Below are positions 50,860 to 62,286 of a stretch of 64,000 nt of DNA, one piece after another. The translations under genes were made by a program, and so were the position numbers. This stretch comes from Ophioderma brevispina (Eukaryota > Echinodermata > Ophiuroidea > Amphilepidida > Ophiodermatidae). The stretch is from contig JAMKCH010007188.1 in the NCBI GenBank assembly GCA_023653785.1, positions 1-64,000 on the forward strand. The letters are read 5' to 3'. The notes under the pieces were generated by a model. It saw only the letters and a list, made by a program, of their open reading frames with translations, was not told the DNA's origin and did no database searches. The first letter of the stretch is position 1, and each line of letters begins with the position of its first letter.

Positions 50860-51625
50860 CTTTTTTTGTGGGCTGCCAGCTATAGCTGGAGGACCACTTA
50901 GCAATCCGTTGTGTGTGTGTGTATGGGTGGATGCGTGTGTGTGTATGTGGGGGTGCGTGTGTGTGTCACTAAATCGTTAAAGAGACACTGGCACATTTGA
51001 AAATTAGTGCGCCCTCACAATTTTTCACAATTGATATTTTTGCATGGTTGTAAAGCTTTTACATACATTAGTCCTCGCCTGAAATGTTTAAGACCAAATC
51101 AGTGCCCGTATGGGTAAACAGAACGATTTTTATAGTTAATGTCGCCGGCGACATTTATTCAGCAGACGACGGAAATGGCATTTAACATAAAGAAAATATA
51201 TGCCGCGCAGCTTGATTCCCATGGCATGAACCCTGTTCGACCGGTCTGTGAGCTTTGAGGTTTTAATATCATTGAGTACTAGTCTATGATATTCATGTAT
51301 TAGGCATATTTGTTGATTAAAGTTACGGCAAACTTGAAGTTGGCCTACAAATTACCTGGATATCTTTAGCCTCTTATTAATGCCCCTATCTGTTTTGGGG
51401 TACGTTATTTTTATATGTAAAATATATCTCTATTCTTCCAATGGCCTAGACTATCATTTGCAATCAAATTGAAGAAATTTCATATTTTGTGTCATACTTA
51501 TGTCAAAGGTGCACCATGAGATCCCTCATATGTTGATGAAGTCAAAGGTCATATGCCAAGGTCTAAGGTCATATTCTTTGATTATAGCGAGCGTGAAAGC
51601 TGAGAACCGCGAAATTCTAGTTTTA
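50860..51625 (+). repeat. dispersed repeat Y, copy 1
   Basis: Starts with TTTGTGGGCTGCCAGCTATA, GCTGGAGGACCACTTAGC and a GT microsatellite, and ends with ATAGCGAGCGTGAAAGC, GAGAACCGCGAAATTCTAG. The same start and end bracket 54636-55017. The middle differs: a 380-bp stretch here is replaced there by AGGTCA-rich repeats. Class unknown. Confidence 0.65.
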
Positions 51626-51644
51626 GTCTGGTATGACTTGACCA

Positions 51645-51716
51645 GGATTTGAACCCAGGATTTGAACCTATGAGGCAGATGCTCTAACCACTAGGCCAAC
51701 ATGTTGGTTCCTCACT
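51645..51716 (-). mobile_element. tRNA-like SINE head
   Basis: On the minus strand it reads TTGGCCTAGTGGTTAGAGCA (A box), CTGCCTCATA, then GGTTCAAATCCTGG (B box), repeated once. This tRNA-like head has no folding acceptor stem, so it reads as a SINE promoter rather than a tRNA gene. A truncated copy of its A-box side starts the duplicate at 52378. Confidence 0.6.
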
Positions 51717-52163
51717 TTTGGTGAGAACAGGGTGCTAAAAATGTGAATCATTGTTTGACAGATTCTAAAATGGGGTCTGCAGGTCTTCTTTTGCAGGTAG
51801 ATTGAAAGACAAAAGCTAGCTTGTGCAAAAAGGACAAATTGAATAGCCTTGCAACTTGATAATGTGTTTGTGTACATGCTGCATGGGAATCACACTGTGG
51901 TACTTTATAAGTACTTTATGGGTGCTCTGTGGGTACTTCATACTTTGCAGTAGACCAAATATGTTGTACCCATTAGGGACCATTAAGGGGCACAGTACAA
52001 AATAATCTTCCTATTGAAACACATGCTTTATGCACTCTCTAGTATCCGTCATATCTATGCCCCTGCCTTACCTAGAGCATTGAAATTTGCAGGAGAGAAT
52101 TTTGAATTCATGGTCTTTAAAATATCTTCTTTTGAACCTAGATTGACAATGTCAGTTTTTTGC
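51679..52163. repeat. direct duplication, copy 1
   Basis: About 485 bp repeated at 52378-52872. Shared landmarks are CTCACTTTTGGTGAGAACAG, GTTTGACAGATTCTAAAATG and GCACAGTACAAA. The copies differ by substitutions, one replaced patch of about 30 bp, and a G-run expanded in copy 2. Confidence 0.85.
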
Positions 52164-52356
52164 AAATTAGATTGAAAATTACACTCTGTTTTTTCTAACT
52201 CCTGAGCCCACAGAATAAGTGTTTCACGGCGGTTCACATATGTTGCCGTATCATACCGCCAAGACGCTTTCTCATCCATTTTTATCCCCCTGGCTTGAAA
52301 AGCAGAAGGGGGATTATGCTATCAGTCAAGGCGTCGGCGGCGTCCAACACAATCTT

Positions 52357-52377
52357 AAAAAAAAAAAAAAAAAAAAA
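52357..52377. repeat. A21 run at duplication junction
   Basis: Twenty-one A directly precede the first base of the second duplicate. A similar A20 run marks the start of the second duplicate at 62.3 kb. Confidence 0.9.
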
Positions 52378-52872
52378 TGCTCTAACCACTAGGCCAACAT
52401 GTTGGTTCCTCACTTTTGGTGAGAACAGGGTGCTAAAAATGTGAATCATTGTTTGACAGATTCTAAAATGGGGATCAATCAGTGAGATTATAACCTGGCT
52501 TGTTTTGCAGGTAGATTGAAAGACAAAAGCTAGCTTGTGCAAAAATTACAAATTGAATAGCCTTGCAACTTGATAATGTGTTTGTGTACATGCTGCATGG
52601 GAATCTCACTGTGGTACTTTATAAGTACTTTATGGGTGCTCTGTGGGTACTTTATACTTTGCAGTAGACCAAATATGTTGTACCCATCAGGGACCATTAA
52701 GGGGGGGGGGGGGCACAGTACAAATAATCTTCCTATTGAAATGTGTGCTTTATGCACTATCTTGTATCCATTATATCTATGCCCCTGCCTTACCTAGAGC
52801 AATGAAATTTGCAGGAGAGAATTTTGAATTCATGGTCTTTAAAATATCTTCTTTTGAACCTAGATTGACAAT
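52378..52872. repeat. direct duplication, copy 2
   Basis: Begins inside the SINE A-box region (ATGCTCTAACCACTAGGCCA) immediately after the A21 run, then follows copy 1 through GAATTCATGGTCTTTAAAAT. A 13-G run near 52694 is absent from copy 1. Confidence 0.85.
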
Positions 52873-53164
52873 GGGGGTTGTTGGGGTTTAAGGGGATTTT
52901 GGGGTTTAAGGGGGGTATTTGCAGCTTATTATTTAAAAATTTGTAAACCGCTCCCGCCAGGGGGATTTAGCGGTTCGAGAACCGCGACGTGTATTTTTTT
53001 AAATATAAGTTAAATATGAAATGATACCAAGAGCAAATCTCTAGGACAAATATCCGCCACAAATTACATAAATTAATTATGCTCAAATTCTAGGTTTTAT
53101 AGGAATTAACTATAGCTGTGTTGCACTTTCCATGGCGGAGGAATTTTGTACTGTGCTCCCTTAA

Positions 53165-53521
53165 AGGCACTAGCTCAGTGATTTGCTAAATCAGAAAATA
53201 AAACAATCATAAAAAAAACCAGATTTTTGCATGTCTGCAACAAGTGTATGTACAATACCCTATAAACAATATGACCAAAGGTAACCTAATGATGACAAAA
53301 CCAGATGTTTTAGTCATTGCTGTCCATACGGACACTTAATGCAACACATTATTGATTACAGATTCATATCTTAGAAAATGCCTCCCCCTTTTTGTCAATT
53401 TTTCATTTAAAAAAAACAATAAAACTTATGATATAATTCTACAGACTTATCCTTCACTTTTAAGCTACTCCTGCAAATTTCAAATAGTTTGTCTCTTTTT
53501 GGTGGATCACTGATAGTGCCT
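53165..53521. mobile_element. TTAA-flanked MITE, family D, copy 3 (intact)
   Basis: A 357-bp element, identical in length to copy 1, with TTAA on both sides (53161-53164 and 53522-53525). Ends are AGGCACTAGCTCAGTGAT (4-bp insertion relative to copy 1) and ATCACTGATAGTGCCT. This copy is the best evidence for the TTAA target rule of the family. Confidence 0.88.
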
Positions 53522-54635
53522 TTAAGGGTAGATTATGTACTCAATAATCAGTAGATTTGACATAGGTATCCTGATAGCATGTATGTAGTCACACTGGTAC
53601 CTATGGTGTATACCAAAGTGAGGAATCTATATGCGTAGGGTAAAATTCACCCAACATACTGTAAAGACACCCTATTATGTACCGTACCATGCCCAAGCAA
53701 AAATGATTGATCCCAATGAATATTATTACATGCAGGGTTGCTCCAGTATATAGTTCCATAAGCAGCATTGATCTCAATGTAATATTCATCGCAACGTGAT
53801 AATGATTATCACAACAAATTGATGTTATCTATGAAATCAATATGGCGATGAAGAAGTAATACAAGAACCATGCTACCCTCTCGCAGAAGATGTCACCATC
53901 GCCGAGGAAATTTCCGCCAACCCACCCCCGCACCGAAGCAACCCTATACTCCCCACAGTGATTGTCCGCAACCCAGACACCGACCATCTTTCGGCTCGCT
54001 ATTGATTACAAGTGCACGAAATGACACATTTTCAACATGTGCCTTGCATTAAAGCAGTGTTATTTTACATAGTGCCCTTCGTCAGTTGCCCATTATCATC
54101 TGACAGTTTGCTAGAGTCCATTTTGCCTAGTGCACTTCATCGGCAAGCGGAACATTGAGCACACGGTCGTCAGCTGCCGGATGATTTTTGTGATGTAGGG
54201 GTATCAAATTTGATAGAGTGGGACTTGACAGGAAAGGCTTATTAAATGAGGAGTTGATATGTTCTTTTTTCCCAGATAGACATGTGAGTTTAATTAGTTG
54301 CAAATTTTGGCAGATTAATGCATGTAAAATGCAAGATAACAATTTAGCATAGGAAGGATTTGTGTTTTAAACAGGTTTCTGACATTAGTTTTTTATTAAT
54401 CTTGTGTTATAAATGAACAGAATAAAGCACAGGATACAGAGTAGGTACAAAGGCTATGATGTAATTATGCCCAGATTTCAAAAGAGATAATATTGTAAAT
54501 TGAGATTGTTAACAATCTTTGTGAGTGGTGTGTTATAGTTTCGACACGAAGCATTTCAGATTTTAAAAATTTCACATTGAAACTCAACATTTGTAAGATA
54601 AGCAGGCATGTCCTCTAAGGTTCATGAACTATTTT

Positions 54636-55017
54636 TGTGGGCCGCCAGCTATAGCTGGAGGACCACTTAGCAATCCGTTGTGCATGTGTATGTGTGTGTG
54701 TGTGCCACTAAAATGTTAACGGTCACTTGCCAAGGTTTAACGGTCATTTGCCAAGGTCAACGGTCACTCGCCAAGGTCAATGGTCACTCACCAAGGTCAA
54801 CGGTCATGTGAGGTCAAGTTGAAAGATAGGCTGTGACACATGTACCTGTACATCATAGGTGCAACATGGGATCCCTCATTTGTTGCTGAGGTCAAAGGTC
54901 ACATGCCAAGGTCAAAGGTCATGTGAGGTCTAGTTGTAAGATAGGCTGGGCAGCCCACAGCTTATATTCTTTGAATATAGCGAGTGCAAAAGCCGAGAAC
55001 CGCGAAATTCTAGTTTA
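54636..55017 (+). repeat. dispersed repeat Y, copy 2, AGGTCA-rich
   Basis: Same ends as 50860-51625. After the GT run it carries several AAGGTCAACGGTCACTC-like repeats and two perfect AGGTCAAAGGTCA sites (54889-54901 and 54909-54921). It ends with GAGAACCGCGAAATTCTAG. Confidence 0.7.
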
Positions 55018-55618
55018 AAATTATTTTACCGAGGTTGTAAGAAATTAAACTGGGACAAGAGCTTCAAACAAGAAGCTAGCTGTAACAATGTCATTCTTCA
55101 GTTCTACAGGACTAAGTAATAGCACTTGTTCTAAATATTCTTGGTGAATGGGATATAACCTTTCTGCACCAATTTGGGTATTGGAAAGATAGTCTGAGTT
55201 TTGCTTTGGATTCCATTGTTTCTTAAATGGGACAGTGGTTGTACTTGAAACACATGAACTATGTGCAGCATGAAGTACACCATTACCCAAATTGTTGTCT
55301 TTTGTGGTGAAGGATCCAAGTAGCCTATAAAGGGGATAGACAAAAAGCTAACCTACATCTAGGAAGTACCTAAATGTATCTCAAAAGCCAACTGGTGTTT
55401 ATAGGGCTATTTGAGTACACATTTTCTCTAATGGCTTTCAAGAACTAGGCTGTGGCAATGCAAAAGGACCTTTACTATAATCTACACCTAATACAAAAAT
55501 TTTGTTTTCCACACATGGAAGATTGACCAATCTGAGGATGCAAGTTAGTGTTTTTTTTAATCTTTCCCCAGAGAGGCTGATGCTTGCATGCAAGCTCTGA
55601 AAAAAAACCCACACACAT

Positions 55619-55690
55619 GTGATCCCGTCCAGATTTGAACTGGTAACCTGTGTACTTAACGGATGTCCCTACCCCCTAGACCATGGGGCC
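55619..55690 (-). mobile_element. tRNA-like SINE head, second type
   Basis: The minus strand reads GGCCCCATGGTCTAGGGGGT, then CAGTTCAAATCTGGACGGGA, giving A-box and B-box-like blocks at tRNA-like spacing (about 72 nt). GGCCCCA does not pair with the 3' end TGGACGGGATCAC, so it is not a good acceptor stem. I call it a SINE head or tRNA pseudogene. Confidence 0.5.
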
Positions 55691-55941
55691 TGACCTCCTA
55701 GATCATGGGGTCTAAGTGAGAAAAATGCAAATAACTTAATTGCCTTGAAACAAAGTTGTTTTACAATATTAGGTTTATTAAATAATTTTCATTAGGATTC
55801 ATTTCTTTTATTTCCAGGAAAAACTTGGCATCAAACATTTGCAATAATTCCAGGACAGGGCTAAAATTATGTGTGTATACACCTTAACTTGATTGTGTAA
55901 ATCTAATGAGATTTGATCGTCTTTTTGTTTTCTCTATACAG

Positions 55942-56020
55942 TAAAGATGTGCGTCTGCCGGTGCAACTTCAGCGCGCCATGGCAGCAGAAGCAGAGGCTG
56001 CAAGAGAGGCCAGAGCAAAG
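55942..56020 (+). CDS. STOM: stomatin exon, start of C-terminal helix
   Basis: A 79-nt exon with acceptor TCTCTATACAG and donor GTATGC. One base completes the Ile codon, then KDVRLPVQLQRAMAAEAEAA and REARAK follow. This segment starts the long alpha-helix rich in Ala and Glu that follows the SPFH domain in stomatins and drives oligomer assembly. Phase 2 in and phase 0 out fit both neighbours. No damage is seen. Confidence 0.95.
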
Positions 56021-56849
56021 GTATGCAACCCACCTGCAGTACTAAGGGCCAATTTGATTGGTTAATCGTAGGGTTGTTTGATGTAATCAACCAATCAAAG
56101 ACATTTTAAGAAAAGTTCAAAGGTACATAAAGGCTCTGAGTAGGCTTATCAAGTATGTCAAATAGAGAATGGTGACAGATCTGTTTGGCCATTTATGGAT
56201 TAAAAAATATAACTTTTATACTGTGCATCATATTCAAGCATCACTCCCCAGAAAGGGCACAAAAGTGATTTTATTCGTACTTTTGGCAAACTTTACACCC
56301 TGCCCTATTTTGAGAAATCTGCACAGGGCATTTTGTTCAAGTTTTGCACCACTAACACAGCAGATTTCTGTTAAGTGATAAAGTGGGTTTACCAAATCCT
56401 TGCTTCAATATTGAAATGAAAAATTGTATTGTTTTTGATAATGTCAGTGTGAAAAATTTGAAGTTACTAAATATGTAAAAGTTTAAAATATGGACCACAA
56501 CTCCACAATTGCAAGAATGGTAAACACATCTTGTAAGGTTGGAAATAGGAAAACACCTGGAAAGTAAAAAAAAAATGGAGAAGACTGTAAAAAGTGGAAA
56601 TTTGGGGCTCAAACAATAGAGCACATGTCAAACTGAACAAGATCTTATCATTTAGGAGAATGTTATGATAATATAATAAGATGTTCAGGGTGAAAATGTT
56701 TACCGTGAAGCATCTGGAAAAGAACTTTAAATTCAAGAAAATATCTGAAAATTGTTGGAGAAAATGCATGCAAAGCCTGACGTATGCAAGTTTGAACTTT
56801 TTTCAGCAACTCTCATTTCAAATCTTTGGCACCAATTTCTTCATCACAG
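56021..56849 (+). other. STOM: stomatin intron, 829 bp
   Basis: GTATGC to CATCACAG. The only short intron between confirmed exons, with no mobile element recognised. The frames on either strand are unrecognised. Confidence 0.8.
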
Positions 56850-57019
56850 GTGATTGCAGCTGAAGGCGAGCAGAACGCCTCCCGAGCCCTAAAGGAGGCC
56901 GCTGACGTGATCGCAGAAGCGCCCTCTGCTCTGCAGCTCCGCTACTTGCAGACGCTCAACACCATCTCAGCCGAGAAGAACTCAACCATCATATTCCCTC
57001 TACCCATTGACCTACTCAG
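56850..57019 (+). CDS. STOM: stomatin exon, C-terminal oligomerisation region
   Basis: A 170-nt exon with acceptor TTCATCACAG and donor GTGAGG, 56 codons plus two bases (AG). It encodes [20 protein letters not shown], then [20 protein letters not shown] and [11 protein letters not shown]. These are the family's most conserved C-terminal motifs, needed for oligomerisation and lipid-raft association. The split AG codon means the next residue is Arg or Ser. The exon is clean and shows higher GC than the surroundings. Confidence 0.96.
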
Positions 57020-57856
57020 GTGAGGAAACACTGCACAAACACACATACAAGCAAAATGTAGTTGCTGATGTGTTTTGTGCGTGTTTCTAATTTTAATGCA
57101 GCATGATGCTAATCATTAAAAATTAGTAAATAAATCAATTATGTCAGTCAGTTGAGGGGTCATGCCATCGTGTCTTATTTTCTTGTATTCTCCTTTATCA
57201 AGAAAACAAGAAAAAAATGATATGACCTCAATAGTTGGTCGAAGACTCTCTGCCCTGATTTGCAGTCTAAAGTGCTCAATTTCATGTTCAATTTTTGTTC
57301 ATTATGGTTGTGGAAGGTCAACTACACACCTAACATAGTGTAATTTGAAAAAGTATTAAGAAAAGGATTAAAATTACGAAATTTGTGTTTTGAAAAGATG
57401 TGATCTCTGCCCGAGGGATCTCTGAAGGTTACAGAAATCCCAGCTAATCAGTAATTGAACTTGAATGCCTGCTTCAGACAAATCTGTGTACACATAGGCC
57501 TACATATTACATTTATTGGCATCACAGAATTGAATTCTCTTAGGCTATAACATGGGCCTGAGTTTTATAGATTTGTACTGCGGACCTGTGCAGGGACCAC
57601 AGCAAAATTGTTTGCCTATGATATTTGTGCAAGTTCTTGCCGAATCGCCCTGTCCCAAATTTTTCACATGCTAAGCATAACCTCCTGACTGACTGATATT
57701 TCCCAATGAGATGCATACTGTGGTTGACAATTCCTAACAATAGCATGTTAGCCTGTTGTATAACATTAACCTCTGTCCTTCTCCTTCACTTTGCATTCTA
57801 AATCATTACCTTTAACTCTCACCTTCCCAATCTTGTGTATCTTTTGCATGTTCCAG

Positions 57857-57988
57857 TGGGGATAACTTTACTACTTTGAGACTTTTCCATGGCTTTAGAG
57901 AAGACGTAACCTTTTTTTCAAAAGTTTCACCTTGTTGTTTGTTTGAGTATTTTTTTTTTGTAATTTACAGTTGTTTTAAAAAATCTTG
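57857..57988 (+). CDS. candidate terminal exon 1 (weak)
   Basis: Follows a pyrimidine-rich tract ending in GTTCCAG. Joined in phase it would add SGDNFTTLRLFHGFRED and about 30 further residues, with a Phe-rich tail, to a TGA at about 57986. The added sequence does not look like a stomatin tail, so I rate this low. Confidence 0.2.
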
Positions 57989-58567
57989 ACACAAAATTAA
58001 AAGCTAAAATTTTTAGCCATCAAATTTCAGCTTTCAAGCATGCAATTTCTCAAATTTTTAGTTTCCAAGCCCTACTTTTGGAGACCCAAGCATTTCAAAG
58101 ATCCCAATTTCAGAAATTCGGGGCTGCACATCAATCCCTACCCTGAAAAAAAAAGTTGAGCGCCCCCTGGATTGAATCTTGATTATTCGGTGGGTGTATT
58201 GGGGTTTCAAAAGTCTGTAGTTTGCGTTGATTAAAATACTTTCGATGTTGCTAATTATCCATACTCCAACTATAATTATAAGAAACATGGGCATCCCACC
58301 CTTTTAAAATTATGAGGAAATCTCCACTGCATGCTACTTCAAAAACAATATTCCTTCTGACCTGGTTACATCCACAGATTTTATGAGTCCATTTTGAATT
58401 AACTACATTCCTGTTCTCCTCTGCATCTTGTTCTCTCTCTCTTTCTCTAATTCCCCAAACAAATCAATAATCCCGATATGCACGGACATCTCCACTCTAA
58501 CAGTTACTTCGCAGTATGCAAAGAATGCATTACATAAACCAAAAATTAGGTCACTTTGTCGTGCGAA

Positions 58568-58784
58568 TGCAAGAAGGTCATAAGTGTAAAAGCTGCCATT
58601 TGTTAGAAATTCCCAACAAACTATTATGCCAAGTCTTTGTCAGTGGCACTTGAAATGGTTCTTCAGGCCAGTCGGAACATTTCAAGAGCCACTGACTCAA
58701 GGAAAGACAAAGTGAGAGTTATCCTAATACATGGCAGCACTCATATTATCACATGGCAGCTATTACACTTATGACCTTCTTGCA
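58568..58784. mobile_element. foldback MITE family F, copy 2
   Basis: A 217-bp element with ends TGCAAGAAGGTCATAAGTGT and ACACTTATGACCTTCTTGCA, a 20-bp perfect inverted pair. The inner pair (GTCAGTGGCACTTGAAATGG against ATTTCAAGAGCCACTGACT) is also kept. Related to 41208-41441. No obvious target duplication. Confidence 0.8.
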
Positions 58785-58892
58785 TTAACATGACTTTTGC
58801 TTTTGGCAGTGCTAAGCAATTCAGTATAATGTGGCTGTATAACTGGAGATTTTTGTGAGGTTTTATTTTATTGACATGTAACCTCACAAGTG

Positions 58893-59249
58893 CCCGGGGG
58901 TTCTTTATTTTAGGTTTGGGTGGGGATATGCAGCCGGGATTCTGAAAGTGACCCAAAAAATACCTAATTTGAGGAAAGCGATGCCCCAAAATAAACTAAT
59001 GGTCTGGATTTGGATACAATTTCTGTTTGAAGTTAAACTAAATTTAATCATTTTTTATTGAAAATTTCATAAATTTTGCTACAAAATAATGAAGCATGTG
59101 CAACTTTTAAAGATTTGGAAAAAGCACCCTCACTTCTGTGTATCACTTTTCACTGATCTTTATGACCCACAGCTATGCCAAAATACCCGAAATGCAAATT
59201 TTCTGGCTGCGCATCCCCCATACCCACTTTTCTACTAAGAATCACCTGG
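58893..59249. mobile_element. G-rich-ended MITE
   Basis: The left end CCCGGGGGTTCTTTATTTTA, GGTTTGGGTGGGGATATGCAG and the right end CTGCGCATCCCCCATACCCAC ... AAGAATCACCTGG are inverted. It resembles the 36517 element in its style of ends but not in its interior. The target duplication is unclear. Confidence 0.6.
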
Positions 59250-59559
59250 AAGAACTGAAATATTAAAGCCCACAAAATTATTTGGCTCATAGGGTTTAAT
59301 GTGTTGTTTGAAACTGTGAATTAAACAACAAATCTGTAAAAATCATGCCAAATGAATACTGCTGAAATATTTCCGCTATACTCTATGAAGTGAAGTTGGT
59401 GAAGTAGATGGAAAACATGATTGTTTAGGCAGAGTGTTAATTGTTGTGAACCAATTTTGTTACTTCACAGATATACTCATCATGCTTAGAACATATGTTT
59501 CTATCTCAATCTGACAAAGACATTATATTTGTTTAATCTCTGTGTTCTCCTTTTTGTAG

Positions 59560-59580
59560 CATGTAATAAAAGAATGGACT
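59560..59580 (+). CDS. candidate terminal exon 2 (SM-stop)
   Basis: The acceptor TTCTCCTTTTTGTAG has a strong pyrimidine tract. In phase it gives Ser-Met-stop. AATAAA overlaps the stop (59565-59570), which would give a very short 3' UTR. Plausible as an alternative end, but unproven. Confidence 0.3.
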
Positions 59581-60928
59581 TCTCATTTTATCCTGCTTGA
59601 ACTTTGAACCCAACAGATGTGTGAAAAATGTCTGCTGAATGAAAACCTAGTCTGCTGAAATCTGTATATATCCACTCCTTATTGTGCTAGCCTCTCATCG
59701 TGCAGTTATCTCCACGGCAAAATAAGCCACGACATTTACCACACTAAACTGGATTTTTGTGTCCCTAACCCAGCTTACCTGTTAACCGAATGCTAATTTT
59801 AGCCACGTGACATGCCTCAGTGAATGAACGGCCGAGTTAATTGCCACACTTGAGTAAACACGCTGCCCTAACATGCAGTAACTTAGGTTGAGTGGTGTAT
59901 TTGGGCCAGCAGGAAGTCATTTACATATAACATCAACCGCGTACCTTCCCAAGGTCCAATCGATCCTTTGTTTGGCATACCATATAAGGAAAGCATGGGC
60001 TTGATTGACAGAAAGTTCCAAGTACATATATAGGTCAAATCGTTTTTCTATTACGGCCTCATGAATATAGCGGTCCTCCGGCCGTACTCAGACAAAATGT
60101 TAGAGTGAATTTACCATTCGCTGTGCACGGGTATTTTAAGAAGGATAGTTCCGATATGATCCAGGACATGGTCTCATAAATGAAAAGCACCGCATATCTT
60201 CCGAATGACATTTTATTTTAAAATTTGCAACCATGAAGAAAGAAAACATTTCCTAGATCGTGTGAAAGTTCTGTTGAATTTGAGCATAAACTTTGGCAGC
60301 AGCGATGCTAACTAGTGAAGCCCCTATACTTTAAATACACACTAGGCACAAGAGGTCACGCATCAATTGTGAGCGCACTGTGTATAAGGTATAGTAAAAC
60401 GGACAATAACTGCACGATGTTTTTCTCCTATTTGGCCATATTTGGAACTGACATAGTTTTAGAGGGACGGTCTGTTCTCACGTGCAATATTTTGATGTTT
60501 GAGTAGTCGTTGCTGTGGCAACTGCATTGGTAAAATAAAGTACCGAAGTTAAATATATGTTTGGCTGCACGGTTTCCTTGAAGATGCAACAAGTAGGCAT
60601 TGACCATTCAAACCTATTTGCCTGATGTATTACTTAAACAGTATGTGCAGTGTTGCCAGTGCAAATTTTACGAAGTGATGAAGGTTGAAAGTAGTCATCT
60701 CCTCAAACTACTGGTTTCTATGACAACATGCGATAATCACTGATAAGATCAATAGTAATACTCGTGTGACTTCAGAAAAAAAAAACTGAAGAAATGCCAC
60801 CTCTTGACTCCTTAGTGGATTTGGGCTACAAAAGTGTGGTCATGGCAACACTAGCGTAATGTTACAACAAAGACACTCAAAACTCTGATAATAGGAGACA
60901 ATGGTGTAACATATGTGTTCTCTTTCAG

Positions 60929-62266
60929 ATAACCCAGTTTGCTGAAAGCCTGAAATGCACATGTCTTCACATATGTCTGACTGCAAAAAAGAAAATGGCT
61001 GCTGCATATGTGTCGCATTAGCCGTTGGTTTTTTCAGTTTGTTTTGCCGATTTAGCTGCTACCCGTCTCTCTCCATGATTAATGCATGTACGTGCATGCA
61101 GCCACAAATTAACTGTTTATATTTTCAGTGTTTGACTCTTGCAATGGTTATATTTCATTCAGCATTTTGTGTCTGCAGCAAATTCTTGCTAGTTGACATT
61201 ATTTAAATTGTTCTTGTTGAGTTTATTGTACTATTTTTATTTTATCTTGATTTAAGGTACAAGACAACTTTTTGTGTTTTAAACGAACGACACTTACCTG
61301 ATTCCTTTGAAACCGTGTGCTGTATGCTTGCCTGTTCTGTTCCAATCGATTTTGAAACTTTAAATGAAACTGCACAAATGTTGGATCCCTTTCATGAACA
61401 ATTATTTGCCATAGGTTGGAAGTCTGTTTTCTACAGATCATTTTCTTTGCTGACAGGCGATGTCACACCCAGCGACACATGGTCCACCTTTCGTGACACA
61501 AATTCTACCAAAGTTGTCTGTAGCTCATCCATTGTGTGTACTTTGTTTACCCCTGGGCACTAACTGCATATACAACATGCCCGATTGGAATTTATTACGG
61601 ACATAACCACATGAAGAGCCTTTTCTGAGTAACCAATAACAAGAGTGCTTCTCTATACCTGTGTAACCATATCACATTCTTACAGGATCTCTGATTTGCT
61701 CATTGCATGATATTCCCTTCCAAAGTGAACCACGAATCAAATAGTGCTTAGATGCCGATAGATAGGCAGGTGGTATGGCTGGGGGTAGTCCCCATGATAC
61801 TATCTGCCATCAGTCATGTGATATACTTTAAGCCAATCAGCACATGGTAGAGCTCCTTTTTAAATTGGTTATTGAAATGAATTTTTATGATGTATTTAAT
61901 CCAACATACATTAGGCTTGTATTGGAAGGCAGATAGTCTCAGGAAGTTCAATACCCACAGAAGAACAAGGGACTACATTAATCTAAAATATTATTATAAA
62001 ACTTGTTTCTTTTCTCATATGTTATAACCCTTTTCTTTTTATTATCCCTTTGTACCCCTGATGGAGAGCCTAGTACTGTTGTTGTCACACCAGATCACCA
62101 TTTTTTTATGAGAAATAAAACCAAAACCCACCAAAATACCAGGTCTAATCATCGTCACTGATTTTGTTTTGTTTGTTCCTTGCTCTCAAAATGGCACTGG
62201 AATAGAGGGCTGTGATGACTGGTTTCTCAACATGTACAGTTGATCCATCAAGTTGAAAAAGGGAAT
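60929..62266 (+). other. candidate terminal exon 3 / 3' UTR (copy 1 of tandem duplication)
   Basis: Preceded by TGTTCTCTTTCAG, an excellent acceptor. In phase the first codon becomes AGA (Arg) followed by TAA, so the exon would be almost all 3' UTR. A polyadenylation signal AATAAA lies at 62114-62119, followed by a T/GT-rich tract near 62160-62185. The block ends GGGAATA and runs into an A20 run. Its repeat starts at 62287. Confidence 0.45.
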
Positions 62267-62286
62267 AAAAAAAAAAAAAAAAAAAA
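62267..62286. repeat. A20 run at tandem-duplication junction
   Basis: Twenty A separate the two copies of the 1.3-kb unit. In copy 2 the same position reads AATAAGTTACAAG, without the A-run. Confidence 0.9.

Larger units (their letters stand above)
57020..60928 (+). other. STOM: 3' region with competing terminal exons
   Basis: Begins with donor GTGAGG. Three acceptors of fair quality follow, at 57857, 59560 and 60929. Each gives a different short C-terminus. The remainder carries family F copy 2 and a G-rich MITE. Confidence 0.5.

Noticed and set aside
55619..55690. Functional tRNA gene on the minus strand
   Set aside because: A- and B-box-like blocks exist, but the ends do not pair into an acceptor stem, and SINE heads look exactly like this.
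60955..61206. 83-codon Cys-rich frame as a small secreted protein
   Set aside because: The frame is broken in the tandem copy at 62.3 kb and lies in the probable 3' UTR.
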